Source of the DNA: a bacterium | Lineage (GTDB): Bacteria; Patescibacteriota; Gracilibacteria; UBA1369; GCA-2718715 | DNA: 64,000 bases | NCBI GenBank assembly: GCA_002718715.1 | Contig: PBFJ01000003.1 | Location: forward strand, 1 to 64,000 | Reading direction: 5' to 3' | Shown here: in pieces, positions 28,479 through 37,814 of the stretch | Position numbering within the stretch: position 1 is the stretch's first letter | Layout: every line of letters begins with the position of its first letter | Notes under the pieces: model-generated | Database searches by the model: none | What the model saw: only the letters and a program-made list of their open reading frames with translations | Told to the model about the DNA's origin: nothing | Program-made: the position numbers and the translations under genes

Positions 28479-29573
28479 TTAATTATTAAATTTAAATAAC
28501 ATTACATCTCCATCTTGAACAATGTATTCTTTTCCTTCTAGTCTAACTTTCCCTTTGTCTTTAGCTACGTTCCAGCCTTGGCAGTCAACAAAATCTTGAT
28601 AAGCAACAACATCAGCCTTGATAAAGCCTTTTTCAAAATCTGTATGAATTACTCCAGCTGCGTTTGGGGCTGTTGCTCCTTTTTTAACAGTCCAAGCTCT
28701 TACCTCTTTGACTCCCGCAGTAAAATAAGTTTGTAAGCCTAAAATATTATAAGCTTCTCTAATTAAACTATTTAAAGTTGGCTCTGTTAAACCCATTTCA
28801 GTTAAAAAATCTTTAGCCTCTTCTTCTGAGAAAGAAAGGAGATCGGCTTCTAATTTTGCAGAAACTGGTACTAAAGTATCTTTGTCTTCTAAATCTAGCT
28901 GATTTCTAATTGCAGCTAAGTCTAAATTTGCTACTTCATCCTCTTTACTGTTTACAACATAGATAAATGGCTTATCCGTTAAAAGATGTAAATCATGAAG
29001 TTGTTCGTGTTCTGATTCTGTGCATTCAAAAGAATTAACTTTATGACCATCAGCTAAATGTTGAAATAATCTTTCGATAATACTAGCGTAAGCTACCTTT
29101 TCTTTGTTTCCACTTTTGGTTTCGGATTTTGCCTTGGATAGTCTTTTTTCTACGGTTTGTAAGTCTGCTAAAATCAATTCTGTTTCAATGATTTCTTTGT
29201 CTCTTTTTGGGTCAATTGATCCGCTTACATGGTGAATATCGTCGTCTTCAAAAACTCTAACTACATGAGCAATTGCATCTACTTGTCTAATATGGCTTAA
29301 AAATTGATTTCCAAGACCTTCCCCTTTTGAGGCACCTTCAACTAATCCTGCAATATCTACAAATTCAATAATAGCTGGTACTTCTTTTTCTGGTTTTATA
29401 AATTCTGAAATTGTATGCAGTCGAAAATCTGGAACTTCCACTATCCCTACATTTGGATCAATTGTACAAAAAGGGTAATTTGCACTTTCTGCGGAGTGGG
29501 ATTTAGTTAAGGCGTTAAATAAAGTAGATTTTCCAACGTTAGGAAGTCCTACAATTCCAATTTGAAGACTCAT
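28479..29573 (-). CDS. ychF: Obg-like ATPase YchF
   Basis: YchF is a ribosome-associated P-loop NTPase of the Obg group that hydrolyses ATP. The P-loop is [15 protein letters not shown] at 8-22. [26 protein letters not shown] contains switch II. A coiled-coil insertion follows. The TGS-like C-terminal domain includes [43 protein letters not shown]. The length of 364 aa is exactly typical. It is divergent from rnhA. Confidence 0.97.
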   Translation of the reverse strand: MSLQIGIVGLPNVGKSTLFNALTKSHSAESANYPFCTIDPNVGIVEVPDFRLHTISEFIKPEKEVPAIIEFVDIAGLVEGASKGEGLGNQFLSHIRQVDAIAHVVRVFEDDDIHHVSGSIDPKRDKEIIETELILADLQTVEKRLSKAKSETKSGNKEKVAYASIIERLFQHLADGHKVNSFECTESEHEQLHDLHLLTDKPFIYVVNSKEDEVANLDLAAIRNQLDLEDKDTLVPVSAKLEADLLSFSEEEAKDFLTEMGLTEPTLNSLIREAYNILGLQTYFTAGVKEVRAWTVKKGATAPNAAGVIHTDFEKGFIKADVVAYQDFVDCQGWNVAKDKGKVRLEGKEYIVQDGDVMLFKFNN

Positions 29574-29682
29574 ATTAATATGTTATTTTGGCTTATTCTA
29601 TGAGATTTTTTTTGAAAACACAATAGTTTAAATTGCTTCAAATCGAGAAATTTGCAATAATAAATGCAATTAATTTTAAAGA

Positions 29683-30120
29683 ATGTTTCAAATTAAAGTT
29701 TATACAGATGGAAGTTGCTTAAAAAATCCTGGAAATGGAGGTTATTGTGCCTTACTTCAAAAATTTAAAGATGGCAAAAAACTTACTGAAGTTTCTTTAG
29801 TAGGAAACCAACCAGATACCACAAATAATCGAATGGAAATGATGGCTATTTTAAAAGCAATTATTTTTTTAAACCTCAAAGAAATCTCGAATTCTGAAGT
29901 GGAATTTTATAGCGACTCAAACTTAGTAATTAGCACTCTTTCAAAAGGATGGAAAAGAAAAGCTAACTTAGATATATGGCAGGAAATAGATTTAGCTATC
30001 ATGAATTGTAAAAAAAATGCCAACAAATTAAGTTGGCATTGGGTTAAAGCTCACAATAATCATCCGGAAAATGAATATTGTGACACCGAAGCTCGTAAAA
30101 AAGCTATGGAACTAGAGTGA
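29683..30120 (+). CDS. rnhA: Ribonuclease HI
   Basis: It degrades the RNA strand of RNA-DNA hybrids. Catalytic acidic residues sit in YTDGSCLKNPGNGGY (Asp), NNRMEMMAI (Glu), FYSDSNLVI (Asp) and the final ENEYCDTEARKKA (Asp). The basic loop KGWKRKANLDIWQEI precedes WHWVKAHNNHPENE. The length of 145 aa is typical. Its last 9 bp overlap the convergent trxA gene. Confidence 0.95.
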   Translation: MFQIKVYTDGSCLKNPGNGGYCALLQKFKDGKKLTEVSLVGNQPDTTNNRMEMMAILKAIIFLNLKEISNSEVEFYSDSNLVISTLSKGWKRKANLDIWQEIDLAIMNCKKNANKLSWHWVKAHNNHPENEYCDTEARKKAMELE

Positions 30121-30423
30121 TTCTAATTTAGCTAAGATTGCATCTTTTGATTGAAATCCAGCCATTCTATCAGCAACTTCACCATTTTTGTATGTGATTA
30201 AAGTTGGGATTGAAGTAATTCCAAGTTCAGTAGCAATGTCTTCTGATTCATCAATATCTACTTTAACGATATCGTACTTTCCTTCTACTTCCTGAGCTAA
30301 TTGCTCTAAAACTGGGGTAAGCATTTGACATGGTCCACACCAATCAGCAAAGAAATCAACTAATACTGGTACTTTTGAGTTTTGAATATAATCTTTAAAC
30401 TCGTTTGAACTTAATACTTTCAT
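30112..30423 (-). CDS. trxA: Thioredoxin
   Basis: This cytosolic disulphide reductant has active site WCGPC at residues 28-32 in FFADWCGPCQML, the buried Asp in VLVDFFADW, and cis-Pro in GITSIPTLITYKNGE. The length of 103 aa is canonical. It is transcribed toward rnhA and overlaps its end. A thioredoxin reductase is not in the window. Confidence 0.96.
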   Translation of the reverse strand: MKVLSSNEFKDYIQNSKVPVLVDFFADWCGPCQMLTPVLEQLAQEVEGKYDIVKVDIDESEDIATELGITSIPTLITYKNGEVADRMAGFQSKDAILAKLESL

Positions 30424-30488
30424 ACTATTAAAATTAAGTAATAATTAGATATAAATTAACTAATTTTGTCTTATTTCGCAATCAAATT

Positions 30489-31376
30489 TTAACAATCACC
30501 TTCAAAAAGTTGACTTAGACGCAAATGAAAATTATATAACTCTAAATACTCCAAGGGAAGAATTGGAATTTCTAAATCAAATTTTGAAATTAAGATTTGA
30601 GTTTCATCTATTTTTTTAAACGGAACCTGTATGTGACTTATTTTTTCAGGAAGAATAGATTGATCTGTTCTGGATTCAAAAATTTTAAAATGTGGTTTAT
30701 TATCTAAATTTAAAGTCTGAATTTGATTTCTCTTAACCCCCAATACAACAGGATAATTTTCATGAATAGTAGAATTACCATTAAGTAATAGACTTAGACT
30801 TTTACCTTTGTATTTATTGTCATTTCTAAATGTACTTGACCATAAATTAACATCATAAGATTTAGGTTTACTTTTAGATTCTAATCTTTTTAAAAAACTT
30901 TTTTTAAGAAATTTTCCAGATGTTTTGAATAATATTTTCTTTGAAATTAATAACAAGAACATAAACCAAAGAAACTTTTGACTTAAAAACTGAAAATCTA
31001 GTTTTTGATTTTGGTCCATAAATAACATTGCATAAAGCTTGGCATAGGTTCTATTTTTGCTAAGAGAAATTGTATTTTTACTAGCTTCCAAAAATAAATC
31101 ATCATTAAACAAATCCTTATTTGGATTAATACCTTCAGTTAAGATTTTTTCTAAAATATCTGTTGTTTGATTTGAAGTTCCTTCATACTTAGACTCATTT
31201 ATTATTTCATAAGCATATCTTCCGGTACCATGATAAAACTCTGTATTTTGTAAAATTGTTTCAATCTCGGCAAACACTTTTTCTTGGCTTTGAGTAATCA
31301 AATACTGACTTGCATACTGATTGGCAACATCCGCGTATTTAATAGTCATATATTTTTCTAAAAAAAAGCTGATCAT
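30489..31376 (-). CDS. Hypothetical protein, possible ADP-ribosyltransferase fold
   Basis: No family is certain. The N-terminal half contains EFYHGTGRYAYEII, then ILEKILTEGINPN, then ISLSKNRTYAKLYAM. This order (HGT box, I..GL.p helix, s-x-d...A..YA strand) resembles the NAD-binding half of ADP-ribosyltransferase-fold proteins such as Tpt1/KptA or bacterial ART toxins. A hydrophobic stretch (FLWFMFLLLISKKILF) interrupts the middle and may be a membrane helix or a buried strand pair. A Glu-containing C-terminal region (DLEIPILPLEYLE) might supply the catalytic acid. The start could be Met1 or Met10. It lies upstream of trxA on the same strand. Confidence 0.4.
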   Translation of the reverse strand: MISFFLEKYMTIKYADVANQYASQYLITQSQEKVFAEIETILQNTEFYHGTGRYAYEIINESKYEGTSNQTTDILEKILTEGINPNKDLFNDDLFLEASKNTISLSKNRTYAKLYAMLFMDQNQKLDFQFLSQKFLWFMFLLLISKKILFKTSGKFLKKSFLKRLESKSKPKSYDVNLWSSTFRNDNKYKGKSLSLLLNGNSTIHENYPVVLGVKRNQIQTLNLDNKPHFKIFESRTDQSILPEKISHIQVPFKKIDETQILISKFDLEIPILPLEYLELYNFHLRLSQLFEGDC

Positions 31377-31536
31377 AAATAATTTTTATAAGTTTTTACA
31401 GGACTCGAATAAAGCCTTAAGATTCAACTATAATCTAAAAAATAAGCCTGTCAACGCGTAAGTGATATTTAATCTTAAGAAACAGATTTTTATTAGTTTT
31501 AGACCTGGATTTTGTTATAATATAAAAAAAAAGCCT

Positions 31537-34413
31537 ATGAAATATTTTATTTTTATTTTTTGTTTACTTATTTGCAATCTAAGTTTTGCAGATTTAAGTG
31601 ATCATAAAATATTTTCTTCTCAGCTTGAAATAGGAAAAGCCAAAGCTTTTAATATTGAAAGTTCTGGAATGGTTATTAAGTCTAAGCATTCAGACCTTCA
31701 TGATCTTGAAATAACAGTAGTCAATGAAAATAATTATAGAGAGCATCTACATTTAGAAATGGATCACGATATTGCATCAATTGATGGATACGAATATTTC
31801 TTAGTTAATACCTTTGATACTAAAAAAATTATTTTCAATAAATCTTCCGATTTGGATTTTGAAATAAGTTTTTTTGAAAAATCCAATAGTTCTAAAAATA
31901 ATAATTTAGTTAGTTTTTTAGGCAAAAATTTAAAAGAGGATGATATTATAAAAAGAAGCTCTTGGCTTAAAAATAGTACCCCGTATAGATCATCAGCTAA
32001 ATTAGGAAACTTAAATAATCTTTCACATGTTTCGAAATGGAAGAAAAAAGATGTTTCAGCTATAGATTTCAAAGAGAATGGGAAATGGTATACATGGCCA
32101 GTGAATTATCTTGAAAATGTAGATAGTATTATCATTCACCATACTGCATCAACTAAACTTTTAAACAAACCAAAGCAAGCTTTGAACAATATCTATACCT
32201 ACCATACTAAAGTTAGGGGCTGGGGAGATATTGGCTACCACTATTTACTGGATCAAAATGGTAATGTTTATGAAGGTAAGTTTGGTGGAGATGTTGTGGT
32301 CGGAGGCCACTCTAAAACATTAAATAAGCATGCAATTGGAATTGCTGTAATGGGAAACTTTGAGGAAAACAAACCAAAATTATCTTTAATCAATTCGCTT
32401 TCTGATTTAATCGCATTAAAGGCTCATAAATTTAATTTAGATCCTAATGGGAAATTTACAGTTGAAGGAAAAACCTATGATGTGATCCAAGGCCATAAAG
32501 ATAACGACCATACACTTTGTCCTGGAAAGTATTTATATGAAAAAATACCAAATATAAAACAGAAGATTTCATCAAGACTTGGTAAATTAGATAATGAGTA
32601 TACAAAAAATATATCTAGCTTAGATATAAATAAAAAAGGAAGTATTTTAAATCTTGAAGTTGGCAAAAATTATATTAAAACATATGAAATCACACACAAC
32701 AATCCAAAGAAAGATTTACCAAAGCCAAAAATTAAAAAGTTTAAAAATCTTAAATCTTCGATTTCAAGTTTTCGAAAAAAATCTAAGAATAAGTACGAAC
32801 TTAGAGTTAAACTAAGAGCTTTAAAAGACTTACAAGACCAATCTTTAGTTTTCTCTTTTAATCAAGATCTAAATTTACAGTTACCAGTTAATGCTTTTGC
32901 TTCAAAAGCAGAAGTTAAATTTTCAAAAGAAAGCTTAAACTGCAAAACTACCAAATGTAATTTAGAATTAGAACTAACTAATACTAGCAAAAAAACGATT
33001 ACAGATTTAGAATTAGCAATTATGGATTATAATTCTAAAAATAATTTTCCGGACTTTAAAGTCTCCCCTAGTCGATTTGTATTAAAGAAAAACCAAAAAA
33101 AGAAAATCAAAATTGCAATTAATAATTCAAAAAAATATAAAGGAAATGTATTTTTAAATGTATTTAATGAGCAAGGTGCATTAAATGAAAAAGGCCTGCA
33201 GATTAAATTTCCAAAAGCTAGAATAGTATCTTCAAAAGTTAAAAGTAAAAACTTTGATATTAAAAAAGGCAAAAGTTCATACGTAAGTGTTAAATTAGAC
33301 TTCCCTATTTCAAGTCTTCGAAGGCCAACCTTTAATGTTGATCAAAAAGATGTGCTTTTAAGAAAAGCTAGAATTGTAAAGATTGGAAAAAACTACAATG
33401 TGTTTTTCAGAGTCAAATACAATAATCTTCAAAAAAGTACACTTAATTACGAGCTAAAATCTGGATCTAAAGTTGTATACAAAGGTGAAATAAATTTTAA
33501 TGAAAAATCAAAAGTAAAGAAAAATAATACCACTTCCATTAAGAAATCTAATTATGGAAAACTCAAGAAAGATCAAATTAGCATTCTCTTATCGAAAGTA
33601 AATATGGCAAATTTAGAATTTAAAACATCTAAAAATGTTGATTTAAAGATAAATTCTCGGATACAAAAGCTTAAAGCCAATCAAATTGTAAAAGTCAGAG
33701 CCTTAAATAAAGGAATGATAATCACCATAAATGGAAAAAGATCGCCTGCTAACCGTCTTGAGATAATTGGATCAGATGAAAATATTACAACTCTCTTAAA
33801 CTATGAAAATCGTCCAGGCTTTAATTTATCTTTAAACGATAATCAATTTAGAGGTGGAATGAAAATTTCGGCTAACAAGCAAAAACTTGAAGTTGTGAAC
33901 AAACTTGGTCTTGAAAGTTATTTAAAGGGTTTAGCTGAGATTTCAGACTTTGAACATCCAGAAAAAATAAAAACAATTGTGGTGGCAGCTAGAAGTTATG
34001 CTTATCACTATATAACAGATGGCACTAAGTTCCCTGGAAAAAAATATAATTTAGATGATGATCCAAATGTTTCCCAAAAATATTTAGGATATGGATTTGA
34101 AAAAAGAGCTCCAAATGTAATTAAGGAAGTTCTTAACACTCAAGGGCAAATGGTAACATACAATAATAAAGTTATTAAAGTTCCCTACTTTAGCCAATCA
34201 AATGGTTATACAAAATCCGCTAAAGAAGTTTGGGGATGGAAAAACACTCCATACCTTCAATCCGTAAAAGACGACTGTCCGAAAACTGAATTCAAGGGAC
34301 ATGGAGTTGGAATTTCAGGATGTGGATCGAAAAATATGGCCTTGAAAAATTATAAATTTCAAGAGATAATAAAATACTACCTGCCAGGTACTAATATAAA
34401 AACTTTCAAATGA
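31537..34413 (+). CDS. Secreted peptidoglycan amidase (PGRP/Amidase_2) with SpoIID/LytB domain
   Basis: The ORF track starts at 31462, but ATG 31537 gives a clean signal peptide (MKYFIFIFCLLICNLSFA) and lies 16 bp after a TATAAT box, so it is preferred (958 aa). An N-acetylmuramoyl-L-alanine amidase domain follows (track numbering about 220-370): SIIIHHTAS, GDIGYHYLLDQNGNVYEGK, HAIGIAVMGNF and GHKDNDHTLCPG supply the zinc ligands and catalytic residues. A long Lys-rich region with beta-sandwich-like segments leads to a C-terminal SpoIID/LytB domain (ESYLKGLAEIS, VVAARSYAYHYI, SQSNGYTKSAKEVWG, KGHGVGISGCGSKNMA). It should remodel peptidoglycan outside the membrane. The stop overlaps the tsaB-fusion start (ATGA). 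Confidence 0.9.
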   Translation: MKYFIFIFCLLICNLSFADLSDHKIFSSQLEIGKAKAFNIESSGMVIKSKHSDLHDLEITVVNENNYREHLHLEMDHDIASIDGYEYFLVNTFDTKKIIFNKSSDLDFEISFFEKSNSSKNNNLVSFLGKNLKEDDIIKRSSWLKNSTPYRSSAKLGNLNNLSHVSKWKKKDVSAIDFKENGKWYTWPVNYLENVDSIIIHHTASTKLLNKPKQALNNIYTYHTKVRGWGDIGYHYLLDQNGNVYEGKFGGDVVVGGHSKTLNKHAIGIAVMGNFEENKPKLSLINSLSDLIALKAHKFNLDPNGKFTVEGKTYDVIQGHKDNDHTLCPGKYLYEKIPNIKQKISSRLGKLDNEYTKNISSLDINKKGSILNLEVGKNYIKTYEITHNNPKKDLPKPKIKKFKNLKSSISSFRKKSKNKYELRVKLRALKDLQDQSLVFSFNQDLNLQLPVNAFASKAEVKFSKESLNCKTTKCNLELELTNTSKKTITDLELAIMDYNSKNNFPDFKVSPSRFVLKKNQKKKIKIAINNSKKYKGNVFLNVFNEQGALNEKGLQIKFPKARIVSSKVKSKNFDIKKGKSSYVSVKLDFPISSLRRPTFNVDQKDVLLRKARIVKIGKNYNVFFRVKYNNLQKSTLNYELKSGSKVVYKGEINFNEKSKVKKNNTTSIKKSNYGKLKKDQISILLSKVNMANLEFKTSKNVDLKINSRIQKLKANQIVKVRALNKGMIITINGKRSPANRLEIIGSDENITTLLNYENRPGFNLSLNDNQFRGGMKISANKQKLEVVNKLGLESYLKGLAEISDFEHPEKIKTIVVAARSYAYHYITDGTKFPGKKYNLDDDPNVSQKYLGYGFEKRAPNVIKEVLNTQGQMVTYNNKVIKVPYFSQSNGYTKSAKEVWGWKNTPYLQSVKDDCPKTEFKGHGVGISGCGSKNMALKNYKFQEIIKYYLPGTNIKTFK

Positions 34414-36104
34414 TTCTTGGTATAAACACATGTACTCAAAAGATCGAAATTTGCTTAATTTGGGATGGAAAAGTTGAATATAATTCAAGCTTACACCAAA
34501 AGAATGATTCTGAATTTATTCTAAATTCTTTAAATCAAATTTTAGATAAAATTGGCAAAACTGTTTTTGATATTAAAAAGATTGTTTGCGTTAAGGGTCC
34601 AGGAAGTTTTACGGCTGTAAGAATAGGTGTGATAATTGCAAATACTTTGAAATCTCAAACTAATTGTGAGCTTTTTGAAATTGATACTCTAAATTATCTT
34701 AATTATTTTTGTGGTTCAGAAGAAAAACTACTACTATCGGCAGGTGGCAGTGAATTTTATCGATTAATTAATGGTGAAATAAAACTACTAAATTTCAAAG
34801 AAATTCCAAATCAAAAATACTTAGCAGAGGTATCTAAAAAGCAAATTGAAAAACTCGATTTGAATTTTGAATTTAATCCTATTGAATACAATTTAGATGT
34901 GTTTTTAAAAGCTTTTATAGGTGGGAATGTAAATTTAAAAGATTGTGAACAAATAACTCCAAACTATGTTAAAGAAGCCAATATTGATTTAAGTGGTTTT
35001 TCGAATAAAACTAAAAATAAAAAAGGGTACTTTATGGTCTTAATGTCTTTTATTTTGTGTTTTTTAATGACTCCCTTAATAATCAGTTTATATGAAACTG
35101 AAGTTGGTCAAATTCAAACTTACGCTGCCAAAAAAGAGTTTATGGAACAAAAGTTGGTAAAGAAAAATCTTTCAACTCAAATTTTTGACAATAAAGCTTG
35201 GCATGGAAAAAATATTTCAGAAAATTTAACTTTAGATGCAAATTTCAAGCAACAAATTGTTAACCAAACTGTACAGACTTTAAAGTCCAATGATTTAATA
35301 GATAATCCTTTGCGGCAATGTGATAATTTTGATTTCTTAGATACGACTGTATGTGAAGAACAAGATGATCTTAATTACGCTTATACTGTTCCTCTTTTCA
35401 ATCATGGTTCAAGTAATACTGATTGTAATAAATTTGACTTAAGAAACGGTGAAGATTCGATTGATGGAGATTGTGCGTTTAATAAGTTAAGTCTTTCAGA
35501 GAGTGATTTTATTCCTCTTTTTTCAGATCAAGATCAAGAACTAGACGACAGTAAAATATCACTTCGTTTAAAAGGCTTTGATCTGAGAGATCAATATCTA
35601 CTTAATAATTTAGATGTAAAAGATAAAAGCCCAGTATTTGTGGAGTTAAGTTTGATTCAAGAAGATGATATATATGCTCCTAACTTTACTCTTGAAAATT
35701 TAGAGGAGGGTCGTGAAAGTAAGGATAATTTTGAAATTACGGCAGCAAAACTTTTTAGCAACAACTTATTTAATTACATTGATATTGATACTGATAATGA
35801 TATCTTCTCTATAGACTTAAAAAGTTTAGATTTTAGAAAAATTAAAAATCTTGAAGAAGAGTTTGATTGGAATAATTTAGTAAATGTTTATTTAAAAGTT
35901 AACTTTCCTAATTCAATATTTATAAATGAAGCAAATCAAACAATAAAGAGTTTTGAATATCAAATATTATCTAACTTTAAAATTGGATTAGATAAAACAA
36001 TTATATTCAATACTATTGATAAAGATGGTGTAACTTATTATGATAGTTATGTCCATATACCTGTAAATCTTAATGATCGACAAGGTATTGTAATCGATAA
36101 CTAG
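34410..36104 (+). CDS. tsaB: TsaB domain fused to a pilin-like membrane-anchored domain
   Basis: Residues 1-190 are TsaB, the scaffold of the TsaBDE complex that makes t6A37 in tRNA: MILGINTCTQKIEICL, KGPGSFTAVRIG at 62-73 and the typical end TPNYVKEAN. The same frame continues through NKKGYFMVLMSFILCFLMTPLII at about 204-226. This is a positively charged segment plus one membrane helix resembling a minor-pilin (PilX-like) N-terminus without Glu5. A 340-residue Asp/Asn-rich domain with several cysteines, likely extracytoplasmic, follows. No stop and no plausible internal start separates the halves. The start overlaps the amidase stop by 4 bp, and a surface protein follows after 5 bp. TsaD is at 61982. 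Confidence 0.8.
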   Translation: MILGINTCTQKIEICLIWDGKVEYNSSLHQKNDSEFILNSLNQILDKIGKTVFDIKKIVCVKGPGSFTAVRIGVIIANTLKSQTNCELFEIDTLNYLNYFCGSEEKLLLSAGGSEFYRLINGEIKLLNFKEIPNQKYLAEVSKKQIEKLDLNFEFNPIEYNLDVFLKAFIGGNVNLKDCEQITPNYVKEANIDLSGFSNKTKNKKGYFMVLMSFILCFLMTPLIISLYETEVGQIQTYAAKKEFMEQKLVKKNLSTQIFDNKAWHGKNISENLTLDANFKQQIVNQTVQTLKSNDLIDNPLRQCDNFDFLDTTVCEEQDDLNYAYTVPLFNHGSSNTDCNKFDLRNGEDSIDGDCAFNKLSLSESDFIPLFSDQDQELDDSKISLRLKGFDLRDQYLLNNLDVKDKSPVFVELSLIQEDDIYAPNFTLENLEEGRESKDNFEITAAKLFSNNLFNYIDIDTDNDIFSIDLKSLDFRKIKNLEEEFDWNNLVNVYLKVNFPNSIFINEANQTIKSFEYQILSNFKIGLDKTIIFNTIDKDGVTYYDSYVHIPVNLNDRQGIVIDN

Positions 36105-36109
36105 AAATT

Positions 36110-37615
36110 ATGAGAGATTTAATCAAACCTCAAAATATAAACTTTATGTCAGGTTTATTATTTTTGATATCTAGCTTTAATGTAAATATTAAAGACACAC
36201 TAGCTCAAGAAGCAAATATTCCGACTTTAGAGCAAGTTTTTGAAGATACTGATTCAATTGAATGTATTGTAAACCAAAATGTTTATCAAACACTAGCGGG
36301 TTCTAAATTTACGATTGGTATTTCAGGAATGTCTGGAGTTTTTCAAGGTGAAATTAGAATGCAAGATGCTGAAAACATTGATTTTAATACTGAAAATTGG
36401 CTTGCCTTTGATTTAAACTTTGATTTTTTCTCTACTGATATAAATTACAAAAATGGTTTAGCAAATTCAAATCTAGATTTTTATATTTTCTTTACAGATA
36501 GAGCTAAAATCTATAAAAATTTTGAGGATGGAGAAAATTTTGAATTGTTTTTAGATTCTAATAATCAAAATATTGCAAATTTAAATCTCTTTTTTACAGA
36601 AATTACTTACTTCCCTCTTATAAATGAAATTTGGATTTTTTCTTCTTCCCCTAATCATTTAATTCGAATATCTATTAACCAAGATAATTTTCAAAATTTA
36701 GAAGTTGGTCCAAATTTACAAACTGAACAACTATTTAGATCTATTTCAAAAGCTACTCAGATTTTAAATCATACTATTTTAACTCAATATTCGAATGGAA
36801 ACTGTGGTTCTTTAAGCATAACTACCGATGGAGTGTTTGATTTAGGAAATGTATTACCTGACAACGTAAGGCATTTGTGTAATGAAGATACTGATTTGAT
36901 TGTGAACGAAAGAGAAATTGGAGTTTTTTATTTTAAAAAAAATGACGGAAATATAGATCAAGTTATTTGCAACGACGGAAGTCCTAAACCCCAAATTACT
37001 AACAACATAGAACCCCCGGTGGATATGGAATTAGACATGGAAGCTCCTGTTGATATGATGGTTCCTCTTGATATGGAATTAGATATGGAGGTTCCTATGG
37101 ATATGGATTTACCTAACGACATGGAAGCTCCAGTTGATATGATGGTTCCCCTTGATATGGAATTAGATATGGAAGTTCCTGTTGACATGGAAAGCATTCA
37201 AGACATGGAAGCTCAAGTTGATATGAGTGTTCCAGTTGACATGGAAAGCATTCAAGACATGGAAGCTCAAGTTGATATGATTGTACCAGTTGATATGGAA
37301 AGCATTCAAGAAATGGAAGCTCCGGCGGATATGGAAACAGACATGAGTATTGTTATCGATAGATATATGGATATGGGAATGCCATTAGATATGTCTCCAG
37401 CTGATTTGATATCAGACATATATATTCAATCAGATTATGAAACTGAAACTCAAAACAACAAAACAGATGATAATTATGATAAGAGTAAGGATTCATCTAA
37501 AGGTTCTGGTTGTAATGTTGAACAAGCAGACATTGAAGCATTAACAATCTTTTATTTTCTAGCTATAATTGGATTCCGAAGACCTAAAAATCCAAATACA
37601 GATGGGAAACTTTAG
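36110..37615 (+). CDS. Predicted surface protein with Asp-Met repeats and MYXO-CTERM-like tail
   Basis: The N-terminus has a hydrophobic segment (MSGLLFLISSFNV) followed by TLAQEAN, a possible signal-peptidase site. Residues 40-300 form a beta-rich domain of no recognised family. Residues about 303-430 are a low-complexity linker of Asp-Met-Glu-Pro-Val repeats (DMEAPVDMMVPLDMELDMEV, then an 18-residue unit VDMESIQDMEAQVDMSVP). The end is Lys/Asp/Ser-rich, then GSGCNVEQADIEAL, a short hydrophobic helix and RRPK. A Gly-Cys, helix and Arg-Arg ending is the layout of MYXO-CTERM sorting signals. It lies 5 bp after the tsaB fusion in the same operon. Function is unknown; a surface adhesin-like role is only an inference. 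Confidence 0.6.
   Translation: MRDLIKPQNINFMSGLLFLISSFNVNIKDTLAQEANIPTLEQVFEDTDSIECIVNQNVYQTLAGSKFTIGISGMSGVFQGEIRMQDAENIDFNTENWLAFDLNFDFFSTDINYKNGLANSNLDFYIFFTDRAKIYKNFEDGENFELFLDSNNQNIANLNLFFTEITYFPLINEIWIFSSSPNHLIRISINQDNFQNLEVGPNLQTEQLFRSISKATQILNHTILTQYSNGNCGSLSITTDGVFDLGNVLPDNVRHLCNEDTDLIVNEREIGVFYFKKNDGNIDQVICNDGSPKPQITNNIEPPVDMELDMEAPVDMMVPLDMELDMEVPMDMDLPNDMEAPVDMMVPLDMELDMEVPVDMESIQDMEAQVDMSVPVDMESIQDMEAQVDMIVPVDMESIQEMEAPADMETDMSIVIDRYMDMGMPLDMSPADLISDIYIQSDYETETQNNKTDDNYDKSKDSSKGSGCNVEQADIEALTIFYFLAIIGFRRPKNPNTDGKL
37019..37400 (+). repeat. In-frame degenerate repeats encoding Asp-Met linker
   Basis: Short repeats around gatatggaa recur across this interval. Near 37180-37340 a 54-bp unit (18 residues, VDMESIQDMEAQVDMSVP) is present nearly three times, and a longer block beginning GAAGCTCCxGTTGATATG occurs twice upstream. 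All units are multiples of three, so the frame is kept. Confidence 0.8.
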
Positions 37616-37670
37616 AAATTTGTCTTTTGGTGAAAAATAGTTTATTTTGTAAAAAAATATATATATTTGT

Positions 37671-37814
37671 ATGAAAAACAAAGCAAAAATTTATAAATTA
37701 TTATCTCTAAACTTTATTGTGTTTGCAATAATTATGCTTCTTGCTCCTTTTTATCCATGGTGGTTATTTGCAGGTATCGGTGGTTTTTTCTATTTAATGT
37801 CTAAATATAGTTAA
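37671..37814 (+). CDS. Small membrane protein, 47 aa
   Basis: This ORF is too short for the track. It reads MKNKAKIYKLLSLNFIVF..., with a basic N-terminus and two hydrophobic segments separated by a Pro-Trp-Trp turn (APFYPWWLFAGIG), then a short basic end. Its TAA overlaps the rsmI ATG (TAATG), so the two are translationally coupled, which supports it being real. A TATATATATT tract upstream may be its -10. The family is unknown. Confidence 0.65.
   Translation: MKNKAKIYKLLSLNFIVFAIIMLLAPFYPWWLFAGIGGFFYLMSKYS

Noticed and set aside
31462-31536. Upstream start of the amidase-SpoIID ORF
   Set aside because: It lies before a TATAAT box and hides the signal peptide that begins at 31537.
36958-37197. 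Minus-strand 79-aa ORF inside the surface protein gene
   Set aside because: It is a shadow of the Asp-Met repeat region, with no ribosome site and pure repeat composition.
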